A stretch of 64,000 bases of DNA, taken from Rhizobium mesoamericanum STM3625. Lineage in GTDB: Bacteria > Pseudomonadota > Alphaproteobacteria > Rhizobiales > Rhizobiaceae. Below are positions 28,112 to 36,881 of the stretch, one piece after another. The stretch covers positions 95,032 through 159,031 of the forward strand of contig NZ_HF536772.1 of assembly GCF_000312665.1 (NCBI RefSeq), in the 5' to 3' direction. How positions within the stretch are numbered: position 1 is the first letter of the stretch; each line of letters begins with the position of its first letter. The notes beneath the pieces are model-generated. The model had not been told where the DNA came from and did not search any database. It worked only from the letters and a program-made list of their open reading frames with translations. The translations under genes were made by a program, and so were the position numbers.

Positions 28112-28216
28112 CTCATCCAGATCTTCTCTGGATCTCAGACAGTTTTCCATGCGGTGAATTGGTCTGATTTTTCTCCCTGTTTTACCTTGAGAGCCGCTTT
28201 TGCGGCTCTTCTTTTT
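28112..28216 (+). ncRNA. candidate trans-acting small RNA, three stem-loops
   Basis: A gene-free stretch of about 105 bases folds into three hairpins. Stem 1 is ATCCAGA/TCTGGAT (28115-28121, 28127-28133). Stem 2 is TCAGAC/GTCTGA (28135-28140, 28162-28167). Stem 3 is the terminator AGAGCCGC/GCGGCTCT (28190-28197, 28202-28209) followed by TCTTTTT. The single-stranded stretch between stems 2 and 3 is U-rich with CTCCC, able to pair with ribosome-binding sites. A CtrA box lies just upstream. Cell-cycle small RNAs with similar architecture (EcpR1, GspR) are known in Ensifer; I cannot say whether this is one of them. Alternatively it is only a distant 3' UTR of DUF1192. Confidence 0.5.
28190..28216 (+). 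terminator. rho-independent terminator (3' hairpin of the candidate small RNA)
   Basis: A perfect 8-base stem AGAGCCGC/GCGGCTCT with a TTTT loop, followed by TCTTTTT. Confidence 0.88.
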
Positions 28217-28253
28217 AAATGCGCTGGGGACCATTTCCATGAAACTGTGGAAG

Positions 28254-28268
28254 TTAACCCTTTCTTAA
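28254..28268. promoter_or_regulatory. CtrA box upstream of rcdA
   Basis: TTAA-CCCTTTC-TTAA is an exact TTAA-N7-TTAA site 126 bases before the rcdA ATG. Confidence 0.6.
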
Positions 28269-28393
28269 GAAACGCCTTGCGCAATTCCGCTAAAGCTACC
28301 ATCTTAAAAGCATAAAGAACGGCCGGGGGAACTCTCTTGATCCGGCTGGCATTACCTGACCATACGTAGATGCGTGCAACAGGGACTATTTAA

Positions 28394-28909
28394 ATGTCAG
28401 AGCTTGGATTGAACACGATCAGTTTTGCAGGTCGCGCTGCCGCATCCTCGCAGTTCAAGACACTGTATTCGGAAGGCATGTCGCTGGTTGAAGAAACCGC
28501 CGCCTACCTCGACGGCCAGGGCCGTAATGCCTCCAAGGTTCTGCCGCGCATGGCATCGGTCCTTTATGCCGCTGAATCGATGCGCTTGACCACCCGCCTG
28601 ATGCAAATGGCCTCCTGGCTTCTGCTGCAGCGCGCCGTCAATAATGGCGAGATGTCGCGCGATCAGGTTCTGGCCGAGAAGAACAAGGTTCGCCTGGACG
28701 GCTTCAACGTCGACCGCAACGCACCGGGCTGGGGTGATCTGCCAGAGTCCTTCCGCGACCTGATCGAACGCTCGTTGCGCCTGCAGAACCGCGTGGCTCT
28801 GCTCGATCGCGAAATTTATCGTCCGGCCGATGCGCCGATCGTTCCCGATAACCAGAACAGCGTTCAGGCCCAGCTCAGCCTGCTGCAGACGGCCTTCGGC
28901 AACAACTGA
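28394..28909 (+). CDS. rcdA: RcdA, regulator of CtrA degradation (DUF1465)
   Basis: A 171-residue helical protein of the DUF1465/RcdA family. It shows ASSQFKTLYSEGMSLVEETA, then YAAESMRLTTRLMQMASWLL and AVNNGEMSRDQ. In Caulobacter RcdA acts with CpdR and PopA as an adaptor that delivers CtrA and other substrates to ClpXP at the G1-S transition. No enzymatic site is expected. The gene has its own upstream region with a CtrA box and its own terminator. The C-terminal tail is disordered, as in the family. Confidence 0.85.
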   Translation: MSELGLNTISFAGRAAASSQFKTLYSEGMSLVEETAAYLDGQGRNASKVLPRMASVLYAAESMRLTTRLMQMASWLLLQRAVNNGEMSRDQVLAEKNKVRLDGFNVDRNAPGWGDLPESFRDLIERSLRLQNRVALLDREIYRPADAPIVPDNQNSVQAQLSLLQTAFGNN

Positions 28910-28930
28910 AACGCCTAAATTGGAATTCAT

Positions 28931-28967
28931 AAAACCGGCTGCGTCCCGCGCGTGCTGGTTTTTTGTT
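28931..28967 (+). terminator. rho-independent terminator of rcdA
   Basis: AAAACCGG pairs with CTGGTTTT (one G-U pair) across a GC-rich loop, and the 3' arm runs into TTTTTTG. It lies 22 bases after the stop. Confidence 0.7.
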
Positions 28968-29004
28968 GTTCAAGCAGCCTTCGCGAAAAACAAAAAGGTG
29001 GGAG

Positions 29005-29110
29005 AGCGACGACACCTGCAAGCTGCTCATGGCAGCGCCCGGCGTCGGGCCAACAGCACACCTTATCGCGTTGAGCCCAAGGCCGCCTGAGAGACTTGAG
29101 TTAAGGGTTC
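29005..29110 (+). pseudogene. possible remnant of an IS110-type transposase
   Basis: One frame reads CKLLMAAPGVGPTAHLIAL and then PPERLEL, which resembles the C-terminal PGVGP helix-hairpin of IS110/IS116 transposases followed by its PERF segment. It has no start, no DEDD catalytic domain and soon leaves the family. No terminal repeats were found. It may be a decayed fragment or a chance match. The rest of the gap between rcdA and rpmE shows nothing else except two terminators. Confidence 0.3.
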
Positions 29111-29344
29111 GGCATCGCTCCGCTGATAGAGGTCCCGTTCAGGGACGGGCGGGCGGGTAATCCCGAGGTGGGGTGGACGTCAGTTCAGGCTGACAGTTCG
29201 GAAAAAAGATTGAGATGCCTCTCCATCCGATCCGATCATGAAGCGGTCGCGCGCCGACTTCGAAGAGAAGCCAGTTTCCTGGCGGGCACTCGTCATCTTG
29301 CGGCGCAAGCTTGCAGACAATGCCCTTTGCTTGACAAAACCCAA

Positions 29345-29375
29345 CCCAAAACGAAAAGCCCCGCCGAAGCGGGGC
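29345..29375 (-). terminator. rho-independent terminator of rpmE
   Basis: GCCCCGC/GCGGGGC (29358-29364, 29369-29375) with a CGAA/TTCG tetraloop. On the minus strand it is followed by TTTTCGTTTT. Confidence 0.9.
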
Positions 29376-29402
29376 CATTTTAATTCCACCAAGTAACAGC
29401 GA

Positions 29403-29624
29403 TTAGAGGCCGAGGCCGCCGAAACGCTTGTTGAACTTGGAAACGCGGCCGCCACGGTCCATGAGCTGCTGGTTGCCACCAGTCCATGCCGGATGCGACT
29501 TGGAGTCGATTTCGAGGTTCATGACTGCACCTTCAGAACCCCAGGTCGAGCGGGTTTCGTATTCGGTGCCGTCGGTCATGACTACCTTGATCGTGTGATA
29601 GTCGGGATGGATGTCTGCCTTCAT
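29403..29624 (-). CDS. rpmE: 50S ribosomal protein L31
   Basis: A 73-residue L31 starting [15 protein letters not shown], with the family segments [12 protein letters not shown] and [19 protein letters not shown]. The zinc-binding cysteines of the C+ form are absent, so this is the zinc-independent type common in rhizobia. AGGAAG lies 6 bases before the ATG. It is divergent from an ABC exporter and has its own terminator. Confidence 0.96.
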   Translation of the reverse strand: MKADIHPDYHTIKVVMTDGTEYETRSTWGSEGAVMNLEIDSKSHPAWTGGNQQLMDRGGRVSKFNKRFGGLGL

Positions 29625-29792
29625 AACAATCTTCCTGCCATGCAACGTCCAATTTGACGCATATCGTTGCGACAAGAGGACCGATTGAATAAATGAAGCC
29701 GCAGACACAGAAGGCTACGGCTTCCCATTAGGATGGGCTGCCTATACATGAAGGCCGGCAGGATAACAAGAGCCATCAGCCGTGGATGAACG

Positions 29793-31619
29793 GTGCTGAA
29801 GGCGATCGGAGATGAATTGGCATACGCAGGGCAACCCGAGGAAAAGAAGTCGCGATCACTGAAGCCACTAGGGCGGCTGACGCCTTATGTCGCGCGCTAT
29901 CGCGGCATGGTCGCCGGTGCCCTCGCATCCCTGGCGCTTGCCGCCATCACCTCGCTCGCGCTGCCCCTCGCCGTACGCCGCATGATCGACCATGGCTTTA
30001 CGCAGGCCGACGGCAGTTTCATCAACAGCTATTTTCTGATGCTGATGATCATGGCGATCGTGCTCGCCATCGCGAGCGCACTCCGCTATTACTTCGTTAT
30101 TTCGCTCGGCGAACGAGTGGTCTCCGATCTTCGCCGCGATGTCTTCAACCACGTCACGCGGTTGTCGCCCTCCTTCTTCGACGTCAACCAATCCGGTGAG
30201 ATCGTTTCGCGCCTGACGGCGGATACCACACAGATCAAGTCGGCTGTCGGCGCGACCGCCTCCGTGGCATTGCGCAACCTCATTCTCTGTCTCGGCGCGA
30301 TGGGCATGATGATCGTGACGTCGCCGAAATTGTCGAGCCTGGTGATCGGTGCGATTCCGTTGATCGTCTTTCCGCTTGTCGGCTTCGGCCGCTCGGTCCG
30401 AAAGCGCTCGCGCTCCGCCCAGGACACGCTGGCGGACGCCTCCGCCTTCGCCAACGAGACGATTGCCGCCAGTCGCACCGTCCAGGCCTTTGGCGGCGAG
30501 AACGTTGCCGCCTCGCGTTACGGGACTGCTGTCGAAACCGCCTATGACGCTGCCCGCGCGGCAATCCGTTCGCGGGCCCTGCTGACGGGCATCGCCATCA
30601 CCCTCATCTTCGGCAGCGTCGTCGCTGTTCTTTGGGTCGGCGCCCACAACGTCCTCGCGGGCACGCTTTCTCCAGGCACGCTCGGCCAGTTCCTTCTCTA
30701 CGCCGTCATCGCCGCCGGCTCGCTCGGGGCGCTCTCCGAGGTTTGGGGCGAGCTTTCGCAGGCGGCGGGCGCGGCCGACCGCTTGACGGAACTGCTCGAC
30801 GAGGTATCACCGATTGCAGCACCGCCGGCGCCTGTTGTTCTCCCCGCACCGGCCCTTGGCCACGTCCAGTTCACCGACGTACATTTTGCCTATCCCTCGC
30901 GCCCCGAGCGATCCGCGCTGCATGGCTTGAGCTTCGATGTCGCTCCCGGCGAGACCGTGGCGATCGTTGGCCCCTCCGGCGCCGGCAAGAGCACCGTCTT
31001 CTCGTTGCTGCTCCGCTTCTATGATCCGCAGCAGGGCGCCGTGAAGATCGACGGCATTGATGCCCGCAGCACCGATCCAGACGGACTGCGCAAGCGCCTC
31101 GCGATCGTGCCGCAGGATGTCACAATCTTTGCGGCATCGATACATGACAATATCGCGTTCGGCCGCCCCGAGGCGAGCCGCGAAGAGGTTCGTGCCGCCG
31201 CGATCGCCGCACAGGCTGACGAATTCATCGCCCGTTTGGACAAGGGGTACGACACGCAGGTCGGCGAACGCGGCATCACACTATCCGGTGGTCAACGCCA
31301 GCGCATTGCTATCGCTCGTGCCATTCTGAAGGACGCACCGGTCCTGCTGCTCGACGAGGCAACCTCGGCGTTGGACGCAGAAAGTGAAACCCTTGTGCAG
31401 AAGGCCCTTGATGGCCTAATGACGGGCCGTACGACCCTCGTCATCGCCCATCGCCTCGCAACCGTGCTGAAGGCGGACCGCATCCTCGTAATGGACCAGG
31501 GCCGCGTTGTTGAAGAGGGAACGCATCAGACCCTTATTCGAGGTGGCGGCATTTACGCCAAGCTCGCCAAGCTGCAGTTTGAAACTGGTGCCGGCGACTT
31601 TCTTGCGGCCGCGAAGTGA
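29793..31619 (+). CDS. ABC exporter, fused membrane and ATPase domains (MsbA/lipid-exporter-like)
   Basis: A 608-residue half-transporter. The six-helix membrane domain spans about 35-325, with the coupling region FDVNQSGEIVSRLTADTTQI. The ATPase has Walker A GPSGAGKST at 393-401, the Q-loop in IVPQDVT, the signature LSGGQ at 497-501 and Walker B VLLLDEATSALD. The start is GTG at 29793, needed to keep the N-terminal cytoplasmic segment; no ATG in frame precedes the first helix. Such exporters carry lipids, peptides or drugs; the cargo is not apparent. Confidence 0.9.
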   Translation: MLKAIGDELAYAGQPEEKKSRSLKPLGRLTPYVARYRGMVAGALASLALAAITSLALPLAVRRMIDHGFTQADGSFINSYFLMLMIMAIVLAIASALRYYFVISLGERVVSDLRRDVFNHVTRLSPSFFDVNQSGEIVSRLTADTTQIKSAVGATASVALRNLILCLGAMGMMIVTSPKLSSLVIGAIPLIVFPLVGFGRSVRKRSRSAQDTLADASAFANETIAASRTVQAFGGENVAASRYGTAVETAYDAARAAIRSRALLTGIAITLIFGSVVAVLWVGAHNVLAGTLSPGTLGQFLLYAVIAAGSLGALSEVWGELSQAAGAADRLTELLDEVSPIAAPPAPVVLPAPALGHVQFTDVHFAYPSRPERSALHGLSFDVAPGETVAIVGPSGAGKSTVFSLLLRFYDPQQGAVKIDGIDARSTDPDGLRKRLAIVPQDVTIFAASIHDNIAFGRPEASREEVRAAAIAAQADEFIARLDKGYDTQVGERGITLSGGQRQRIAIARAILKDAPVLLLDEATSALDAESETLVQKALDGLMTGRTTLVIAHRLATVLKADRILVMDQGRVVEEGTHQTLIRGGGIYAKLAKLQFETGAGDFLAAAK

Positions 31620-32169
31620 CGCGTCGCCGGCCTCGCAGTTGCATCCGCGTGTAATCGACATGCTGATCGTACTTGTCGCCGTCGCAGTCGTTATATCGAA
31701 CGCGTAGTCCGAGGAGTTCGAGTTGACCAAGACCGGTTCGGCTGGAACCCGACTGCCGATGCCGGCAATCTCCTCACAGCAGCGCGACTGCCCCTCACCC
31801 TTCCTGTGATGAAGGCAAGTTCGAGCCGCTTCATCACCCTTGTCGGAGCCGTCGCGCTAGGGGACGCTCTATGTCGACTTCGGCCTTTGCCTGCCTCCAT
31901 CGTCTCGCTAGCGTCAACGAGACCCCTGACATCACGAGCACCAACTTCTTTTATTCCGGCCTTGTCCTTTTTGCGCCCTACCGACAAGTTCTCGCCGCCC
32001 TTGTCGATCTTCAAGCCGCAACAATCCCCCGTGCGGGCGCATCTTTCTCTGCGAACGCCGCAGCCGCGCTGGTTGCAAGGGGCGCAAATATCCTGATGGA
32101 ATAGTTGCGTTTTTTGTTCTAGTCTGCGCCTGCAGACAGGACAACATCCTGATTCCGGGAGAAAAATCG
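31620..32169. other. 550-base gap without a supported gene
   Basis: Two overlapping plus-strand frames of 77-96 codons exist here, but they lack ribosome sites and resemble no family I know. I see no strong hairpin or repeat. It may hold degraded coding sequence. Confidence 0.45.
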
Positions 32170-32358
32170 ATGTACAAGTTCGAAGTTTACAAGGACAAGG
32201 CTGGCGAGTTCCGTTTCCGCTTCAAAGCGCCGAATGGCGAATCCATGTTCGGCTCCGAGGGCTACAAGGCCAAGGCATCGGCGCTGAGCGCGATCGAATC
32301 CATCAAGAAGAATTCTCCCGGCGCAGAAGTCGTCGACACGACAAAGGCTGAGGCCTGA
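32170..32358 (+). CDS. YegP-family protein (DUF1508)
   Basis: A 62-residue protein with a single YegP repeat: FEVYKDKAGEFRFRFKAPNGE, then GYKAKASALSAIESIKKNS. E. coli YegP has two such repeats; this is a one-repeat form. GGAG lies 9 bases upstream of the ATG. The function of the family is not established. It is convergent with the FAD dehydrogenase, with a GC hairpin (32367-32387) between them. Confidence 0.9.
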   Translation: MYKFEVYKDKAGEFRFRFKAPNGESMFGSEGYKAKASALSAIESIKKNSPGAEVVDTTKAEA

Positions 32359-32366
32359 TCAAATCG

Positions 32367-32387
32367 GGCGGCGCCCAAAGCGCCGCC
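32367..32387. terminator. weak hairpin between convergent genes
   Basis: GGCGGCGC/GCGCCGCC (32367-32374, 32380-32387) around CCAAA. A strong stem, but no U-run follows on either strand, so termination is uncertain. Confidence 0.4.
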
Positions 32388-32388
32388 T

Positions 32389-34044
32389 CTACACTGCACG
32401 TCCGGCGACCCTACCGGAAAAGATGCAGCCGCCGAGAAACGTTCCCTCGAGCGCGTTGTAGCCGTGCATGCCACCACCGCCAAAACCAGTCACCTCGCCA
32501 GCGGCGTAAAGGCCGGGCACCGGATCACCACTGTGGCCGATCACGCGTGCGGAAAGGTCTGTCTCCAGACCGCCCAGCGATTTGCGTGTCAGGATGTGCA
32601 ACCGTACTGCAATCAATGGCCCGGCCTTCGGGTCAAGCAGCGGGTGCGGCTTGGCCGTACGCATCAGCCGATCCCCGAGGTAGCGCCGAGCGCCGCGAAT
32701 GGCAGTAACCTGCGCGTCCTTCGAAAAGGCGTTGCCGATCTCCCTGTCTCTAGCCTCGATCTGCGCGCGGAGACGACTTGCATCCACGCGTCCTTCGCCC
32801 GTCAGCCCGTTCATGCCGTCGACAAGCGCTTCCAGCGTATCGCGAACAACGAAATCCTCCCCTTTGTCCATGAACGCCCGAACCGGTCCCGGCGGTTGCT
32901 TACCCAATCGCTTAAGAAGCAGGTGAATATCCTTGCCGGTGATATCCGGATTCTGCTCGGAGCCGGAAAGAGCGAACTCCTTCTTGATAATTGCCTTGGT
33001 CAAAATGAACCAGCTGTAGTCATGCCCCGTCGCGCAGATGGCTTTCAGCGTCGCCAGCGTATCGAAGCCTGGTATAGCAGGCGCGGCAAAGCGGTTGCCA
33101 CTGGCGTCGCACCAAAAAGAGGAGGGACCTGGCAGGATGCGGATGCCGTGATTGCGCCAGATCGGGTCCCAGTTCTTCAGCCCCTCCGTATAATGCCACA
33201 TCCGATCCGAATTGATCTCCCGCCCGCCAGCGCGCTCGGTGATCTCGACCATCCGACCGTCAACATGGGCAGGCACGCCCGCGATCATATCAGCCGGCGG
33301 ACGACCTAGCCGGTCGATCGGCCATCTCCGGCGCACCGCGTCAGGATTGCCTCCGATACCGCCTGAGGTGACAATCGTCGCACCGGCCCGTATCTCGAAG
33401 AGCGCCGAAAAAATGCGGTTCGTCTCCCGCCCTCGGCCGGAGGCATCGGCCTGAAGCACCGTGCCACGGGCACCACAGACAACACCGTCCTGCACGAGCA
33501 GGTCATCCACCTGATGCCGGAAGAAAAGTGTAATCAGACCCTTCGCCTCCGCCTCGCGCACGCGGCGAATAAATGGCGCTAGCACAGCCGGCCCAGTTCC
33601 CCAGGTCACATGGAAGCGCGGCACGGAATTTCCGTGGCCATGCGCCAGCCCGCCTCCCCGCTCGGCCCAGCCGACGACCGGAAACCAGCGCATTCCCTGC
33701 CGATGAAGCCACGAACGCTTTTCGCCTGCGGCAAATTCGAGATAGGCCTCCGCCCAGCGACGCGGCCAGTAGTCTTCCGGCCGGTCGAACGACGCAGAGC
33801 CCATCCAATCCTGGCGTGCAAGGCCAAGCGTGTCACGGATGCCCAGTAGCCGCTGTTCCGGGCTGTCGATGAAGAACAGTCCGCCTAGCGACCAGAACGC
33901 CTGCCCACCGAGGCTTTGTTCACCTTCCTGCTCGACGATGCATACCTTCCGCCCGCGGTCTGCCGACTCCGCCGCCGCCACAAGCCCGGCAAGACCAGCG
34001 CCGATGACGAGCACATCGTATTCGATCAAAGTATTCTCCCCCAA
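32389..34044 (-). CDS. FAD-binding dehydrogenase (fumarate reductase/KstD-like)
   Basis: A 551-residue flavoprotein. The FAD-binding dinucleotide fold is IGAGLAG at 14-20, with a downstream EQEGEQSLGGQAFWSLGG. The C-terminal FAD segment is PGLYAAGEVTGFGGGGMHG. The architecture is that of the FAD_binding_2 family, which reduces or oxidises unsaturated acids or ketosteroids. No signal peptide is visible, so it is probably cytoplasmic. The substrate is unknown and no helper genes adjoin it. Confidence 0.88.
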   Translation of the reverse strand: MGENTLIEYDVLVIGAGLAGLVAAAESADRGRKVCIVEQEGEQSLGGQAFWSLGGLFFIDSPEQRLLGIRDTLGLARQDWMGSASFDRPEDYWPRRWAEAYLEFAAGEKRSWLHRQGMRWFPVVGWAERGGGLAHGHGNSVPRFHVTWGTGPAVLAPFIRRVREAEAKGLITLFFRHQVDDLLVQDGVVCGARGTVLQADASGRGRETNRIFSALFEIRAGATIVTSGGIGGNPDAVRRRWPIDRLGRPPADMIAGVPAHVDGRMVEITERAGGREINSDRMWHYTEGLKNWDPIWRNHGIRILPGPSSFWCDASGNRFAAPAIPGFDTLATLKAICATGHDYSWFILTKAIIKKEFALSGSEQNPDITGKDIHLLLKRLGKQPPGPVRAFMDKGEDFVVRDTLEALVDGMNGLTGEGRVDASRLRAQIEARDREIGNAFSKDAQVTAIRGARRYLGDRLMRTAKPHPLLDPKAGPLIAVRLHILTRKSLGGLETDLSARVIGHSGDPVPGLYAAGEVTGFGGGGMHGYNALEGTFLGGCIFSGRVAGRAV

Positions 34045-34247
34045 ATCGCAGAAAGCCTACGCGGAGCCCCGCCTGGCGGCAACGCCACTTTTCTTCGAAA
34101 AGATTTTGTCCGGAAGTCGAAATGAAAGGGCGTCGCGCCTCATTATATCGGAACGGTCTACCGCCGGTCCCCGAGCGTTGCAGGTTTTTATTTTTGGTCC
34201 TTAGATGCCTGCATGCCGGTCAACGCAACCACAAAGGAGAATGCCTC

Positions 34248-34586
34248 ATGCAGTACGCGCTCATCGTCCGCGAATCGTCGCGGGATTTCGCCCGTCGCGC
34301 CGATCCTACCTATCGCGATGGCTGGATTGCCTATACCCAGGCACTGGTTCAAGCTGGCATCATGGCCGGCGGCGCCGGGTTGACCCCACCCGAAACCGGT
34401 GCGGTGGTGCGGCGCAAGGGCGAGGACCACGACGTCCAGGATGGGCCTTACCCTGAAGGAAAGGAGCAGTTGGGCGGTTTCTATCTGATCGACGTGCCGG
34501 ATTTCGATACCGCGCTCGAATGGGCAACTCGGGTTCCCGTCTCCGCCGAAGGTTCGGTCGAGGTGCGCCCTCGTCTGCAGATGTGA
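34248..34586 (+). CDS. YCII/DGPF-domain protein
   Basis: A 112-residue ferredoxin-like protein. The DGPF-type signature appears as VQDGPYPEGKEQLGGFYLID. AAGGAG lies 8 bases before the ATG at 34248. The YCII fold is shared with chlorocatechol chlorohydrolase-like proteins, but activity is not known. It lies 7 bases before an ECF42-type sigma factor gene; DGPF genes are the standard neighbours and likely targets of ECF42 factors. Confidence 0.9.
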   Translation: MQYALIVRESSRDFARRADPTYRDGWIAYTQALVQAGIMAGGAGLTPPETGAVVRRKGEDHDVQDGPYPEGKEQLGGFYLIDVPDFDTALEWATRVPVSAEGSVEVRPRLQM

Positions 34587-34593
34587 GGCGGAC

Positions 34594-35844
34594 ATGACCA
34601 TCGAGGCCGAACGCGCCGCCGAACGGGTGGCGCGTCAATCCTATGGCAAGCTAGTCGCCTTCCTGGCTGCCCGCTCCCGGGACCTGCCCGCCGCCGAAGA
34701 TGCGCTGTCGCAGGCGCTCGTCGATGCCCTGCGGGTCTGGCCGGAGCGTGGCATTCCGGACAAACCGGAGGCGTGGCTACTGGTCGCCGCGCGACGCAAT
34801 CTAATGCAGGGCTTGCGCCATCGATCCATTCGCGAGACTGCGCGCCCCACCATCGCCCTGGCCTTCGAGGAGGCCGAGGCGAGGATGAACGAGACGACCG
34901 CTGACGCATTTCCAGACGAGCGCCTCAAGCTGCTTTTCGTCTGCACTCATCCTGAAATTGACAGAGGCATTCACACGCCCTTGATGCTCCAGGTCGTGCT
35001 GGGCATTGACGCAAAGGCGATCGCACAGGCCTTCGTCGTTTCGCCCGCGGCAATGGGTCAGAGGCTGGTCCGGGCCAAGGCGAAGATTCGCGATACCGGC
35101 ATCGGATTTTCCGTACCCGATCGACGGTCGCTGCCCGAGCGTCTGTCCGCCGTGCTCTCCGCAATCTATGCCGCCTATGGGCTTGGTTGGGACGACCTCG
35201 ATGGTCCCGATCGCGGTCGCAATGGGCTTTCTGATGAAGCCATCTGGCTCTGCCGTGCGCTGCTTTCGATGCTTCCGCAGGAACCAGAGGCGATCGGCCT
35301 GCTCGCCTTGATGCTCTATTGCGAGGGCCGGTGCGCCGCGCGGCGCAATGGCGAGGGGGACTACATCGCGCTCGAGAAGCAGTCGACGGATCGTTGGAAT
35401 TCGATCATGCTTGCCGAAGCTGACGCGCTGCTTCGTAAGGCAGGCGCGGCCGACCGCTTCGGCCCTTTTCAGTGCATGGCGGCCATCCAATCCGTCCATG
35501 CCGCGCGCCGCCTCACGGGCACGACGGACTGGGGGGCTCTCGTAACCTTCTATGACGCGTTGCTGACGATGCAGCCAACGATCGGCGCCCATGTCAGCCG
35601 CGCTGCCGTCCTTGGCCGCTCGAAAGGCCCAAAAGCCGGGCTGGATTGCCTTACCGCAATGGATGCAAAGGAGGTCAAGGCCTACCAGCCATACTGGGCC
35701 GTTCGCGCGCATCTGCTGGCGGAAGTTGGAGACTATCCGGCAGCGGAAGCAGCCTATCTATCGGCAATCGGCCTCAGCGACAGCCCGGCCGTGCGCAGCT
35801 TCCTGATGGGCCGCCTCACCGGTGTTCGGTCGGGCGTCACCTAA
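34594..35844 (+). CDS. ECF42-type RNA polymerase sigma factor with C-terminal TPR-like domain
   Basis: A 416-residue protein. Sigma region 2 is at about 15-80 (AEDALSQALVDALRVWPERGIPDKPEAWL) and region 4 at about 110-170 (AFVVSPAAMGQRLVRAKAKI). A C-terminal helical domain of about 230 residues, with DUF6596 and TPR-like repeats, replaces a separate anti-sigma factor, as in the ECF42 group. No anti-sigma gene adjoins it. It presumably drives its own DGPF neighbour. The gene meets the convergent OmpA-like gene with only 2 bases between the stops. Confidence 0.88.
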   Translation: MTIEAERAAERVARQSYGKLVAFLAARSRDLPAAEDALSQALVDALRVWPERGIPDKPEAWLLVAARRNLMQGLRHRSIRETARPTIALAFEEAEARMNETTADAFPDERLKLLFVCTHPEIDRGIHTPLMLQVVLGIDAKAIAQAFVVSPAAMGQRLVRAKAKIRDTGIGFSVPDRRSLPERLSAVLSAIYAAYGLGWDDLDGPDRGRNGLSDEAIWLCRALLSMLPQEPEAIGLLALMLYCEGRCAARRNGEGDYIALEKQSTDRWNSIMLAEADALLRKAGAADRFGPFQCMAAIQSVHAARRLTGTTDWGALVTFYDALLTMQPTIGAHVSRAAVLGRSKGPKAGLDCLTAMDAKEVKAYQPYWAVRAHLLAEVGDYPAAEAAYLSAIGLSDSPAVRSFLMGRLTGVRSGVT

Positions 35845-35846
35845 AC

Positions 35847-36878
35847 CTACTTCTCGGTCAGCTTCAGCTCGATGCGACGGTTGGTGGCGCGCGCCTCCGG
35901 CGTGTCGCCTGGAGCGATCGGCTGGAACTCACCGAAGCCGGCAGCAACGAGCCGGTCGGCTGCCACGCCGCGAGATATTAGGAATTTGACGACCGAGATC
36001 GCACGCGCGGACGACAGCTGCCAGTTGTCGGCATAACGCCCGGTGCCGGCGAGCGGCACGTTATCCGTATGCCCGTCGACGCGCAAAACCCAATTGATCT
36101 CGGGTGGGATTTCCTTGGCGACATCGAGAAGGGCCGTCGCAAGCTTGGCCATCTCGGTCTGCCCATCGGGATTGAGATCAGCGCTTCCCGAAGGGAAGAG
36201 CACTTCCGATTGGAAGACGAAACGGTCGCCGACGATCCTGATGTTCTCGCGATCGGACAGGATTTCGCGCAGGCGTCCAAAGAAATCGGACCGGTAACGG
36301 TTGAGTTCCTGCACACGTTGCGCCAGCGCGACGTTGAGGCGGCGGCCAAGATCGGCAATCTTTGCCTGAGAGCTCTGGTCCTTCTGCTCGGACGCCTGCA
36401 GCGCGGCTTCAACAGCAGCAATCTGGCCGCGCAACGCGGCGATTTGCTGGTTCAGAAGCTCGACCTGGCTCATCGCCCGGTCGCTCATTTGCTTCTGTTC
36501 GTCGAGCTCCTTCGTCAGACTGCCGATGCGCGTCTGCGCCGCGCTCTGGCCGCCGGAACCGGCGTCAAGCAACGCCTTGAGGCGGGACCGCTCGCTCTCC
36601 GCGGACGCAAGGGACGCCTGCAGATTAGCGACGCTGTCCTCGAGGTCCTGCTTGCTTCCTTTCTCCAGGGCGAGGAGCTGCGTTAACTCGTTGATCTGAC
36701 TGTTCAGGCGGTTGAGAACCTCGTCCCGACCGGTAATCTCGCGGCTCAAGATATATTGGCCGACGACGAAGACCGTCAGCACGAACATGATGGAGATCAG
36801 CAACGTCGACAGCGCATCGACGAAACCTGGCCAGTAGTCCACCGCGCGTTGGGGGCGACGATTGCGGGCGAGAGCCAT
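35847..36878 (-). CDS. OmpA/MotB-domain motor stator-like protein
   Basis: A 343-residue protein. A single membrane helix (about 17-42) includes an aspartate at its start (D21 in GFVDALSTLLISIMF), placed like the proton-binding Asp of MotB. A long coiled coil covers about 45-210. A peptidoglycan-binding OmpA-like domain is at about 220-343 (VLRVDGHTDNVPLAG, NWQLSSARAISVVKFL, ATNRRIELKL). With the MotA/TolQ-like gene 3 bases upstream it should form an ion-driven stator. It lacks flagellar context. The layout also resembles ZorB, but no other Zorya gene is present. Confidence 0.88.
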   Translation of the reverse strand: MALARNRRPQRAVDYWPGFVDALSTLLISIMFVLTVFVVGQYILSREITGRDEVLNRLNSQINELTQLLALEKGSKQDLEDSVANLQASLASAESERSRLKALLDAGSGGQSAAQTRIGSLTKELDEQKQMSDRAMSQVELLNQQIAALRGQIAAVEAALQASEQKDQSSQAKIADLGRRLNVALAQRVQELNRYRSDFFGRLREILSDRENIRIVGDRFVFQSEVLFPSGSADLNPDGQTEMAKLATALLDVAKEIPPEINWVLRVDGHTDNVPLAGTGRYADNWQLSSARAISVVKFLISRGVAADRLVAAGFGEFQPIAPGDTPEARATNRRIELKLTEK

Positions 36879-36881
36879 GGA

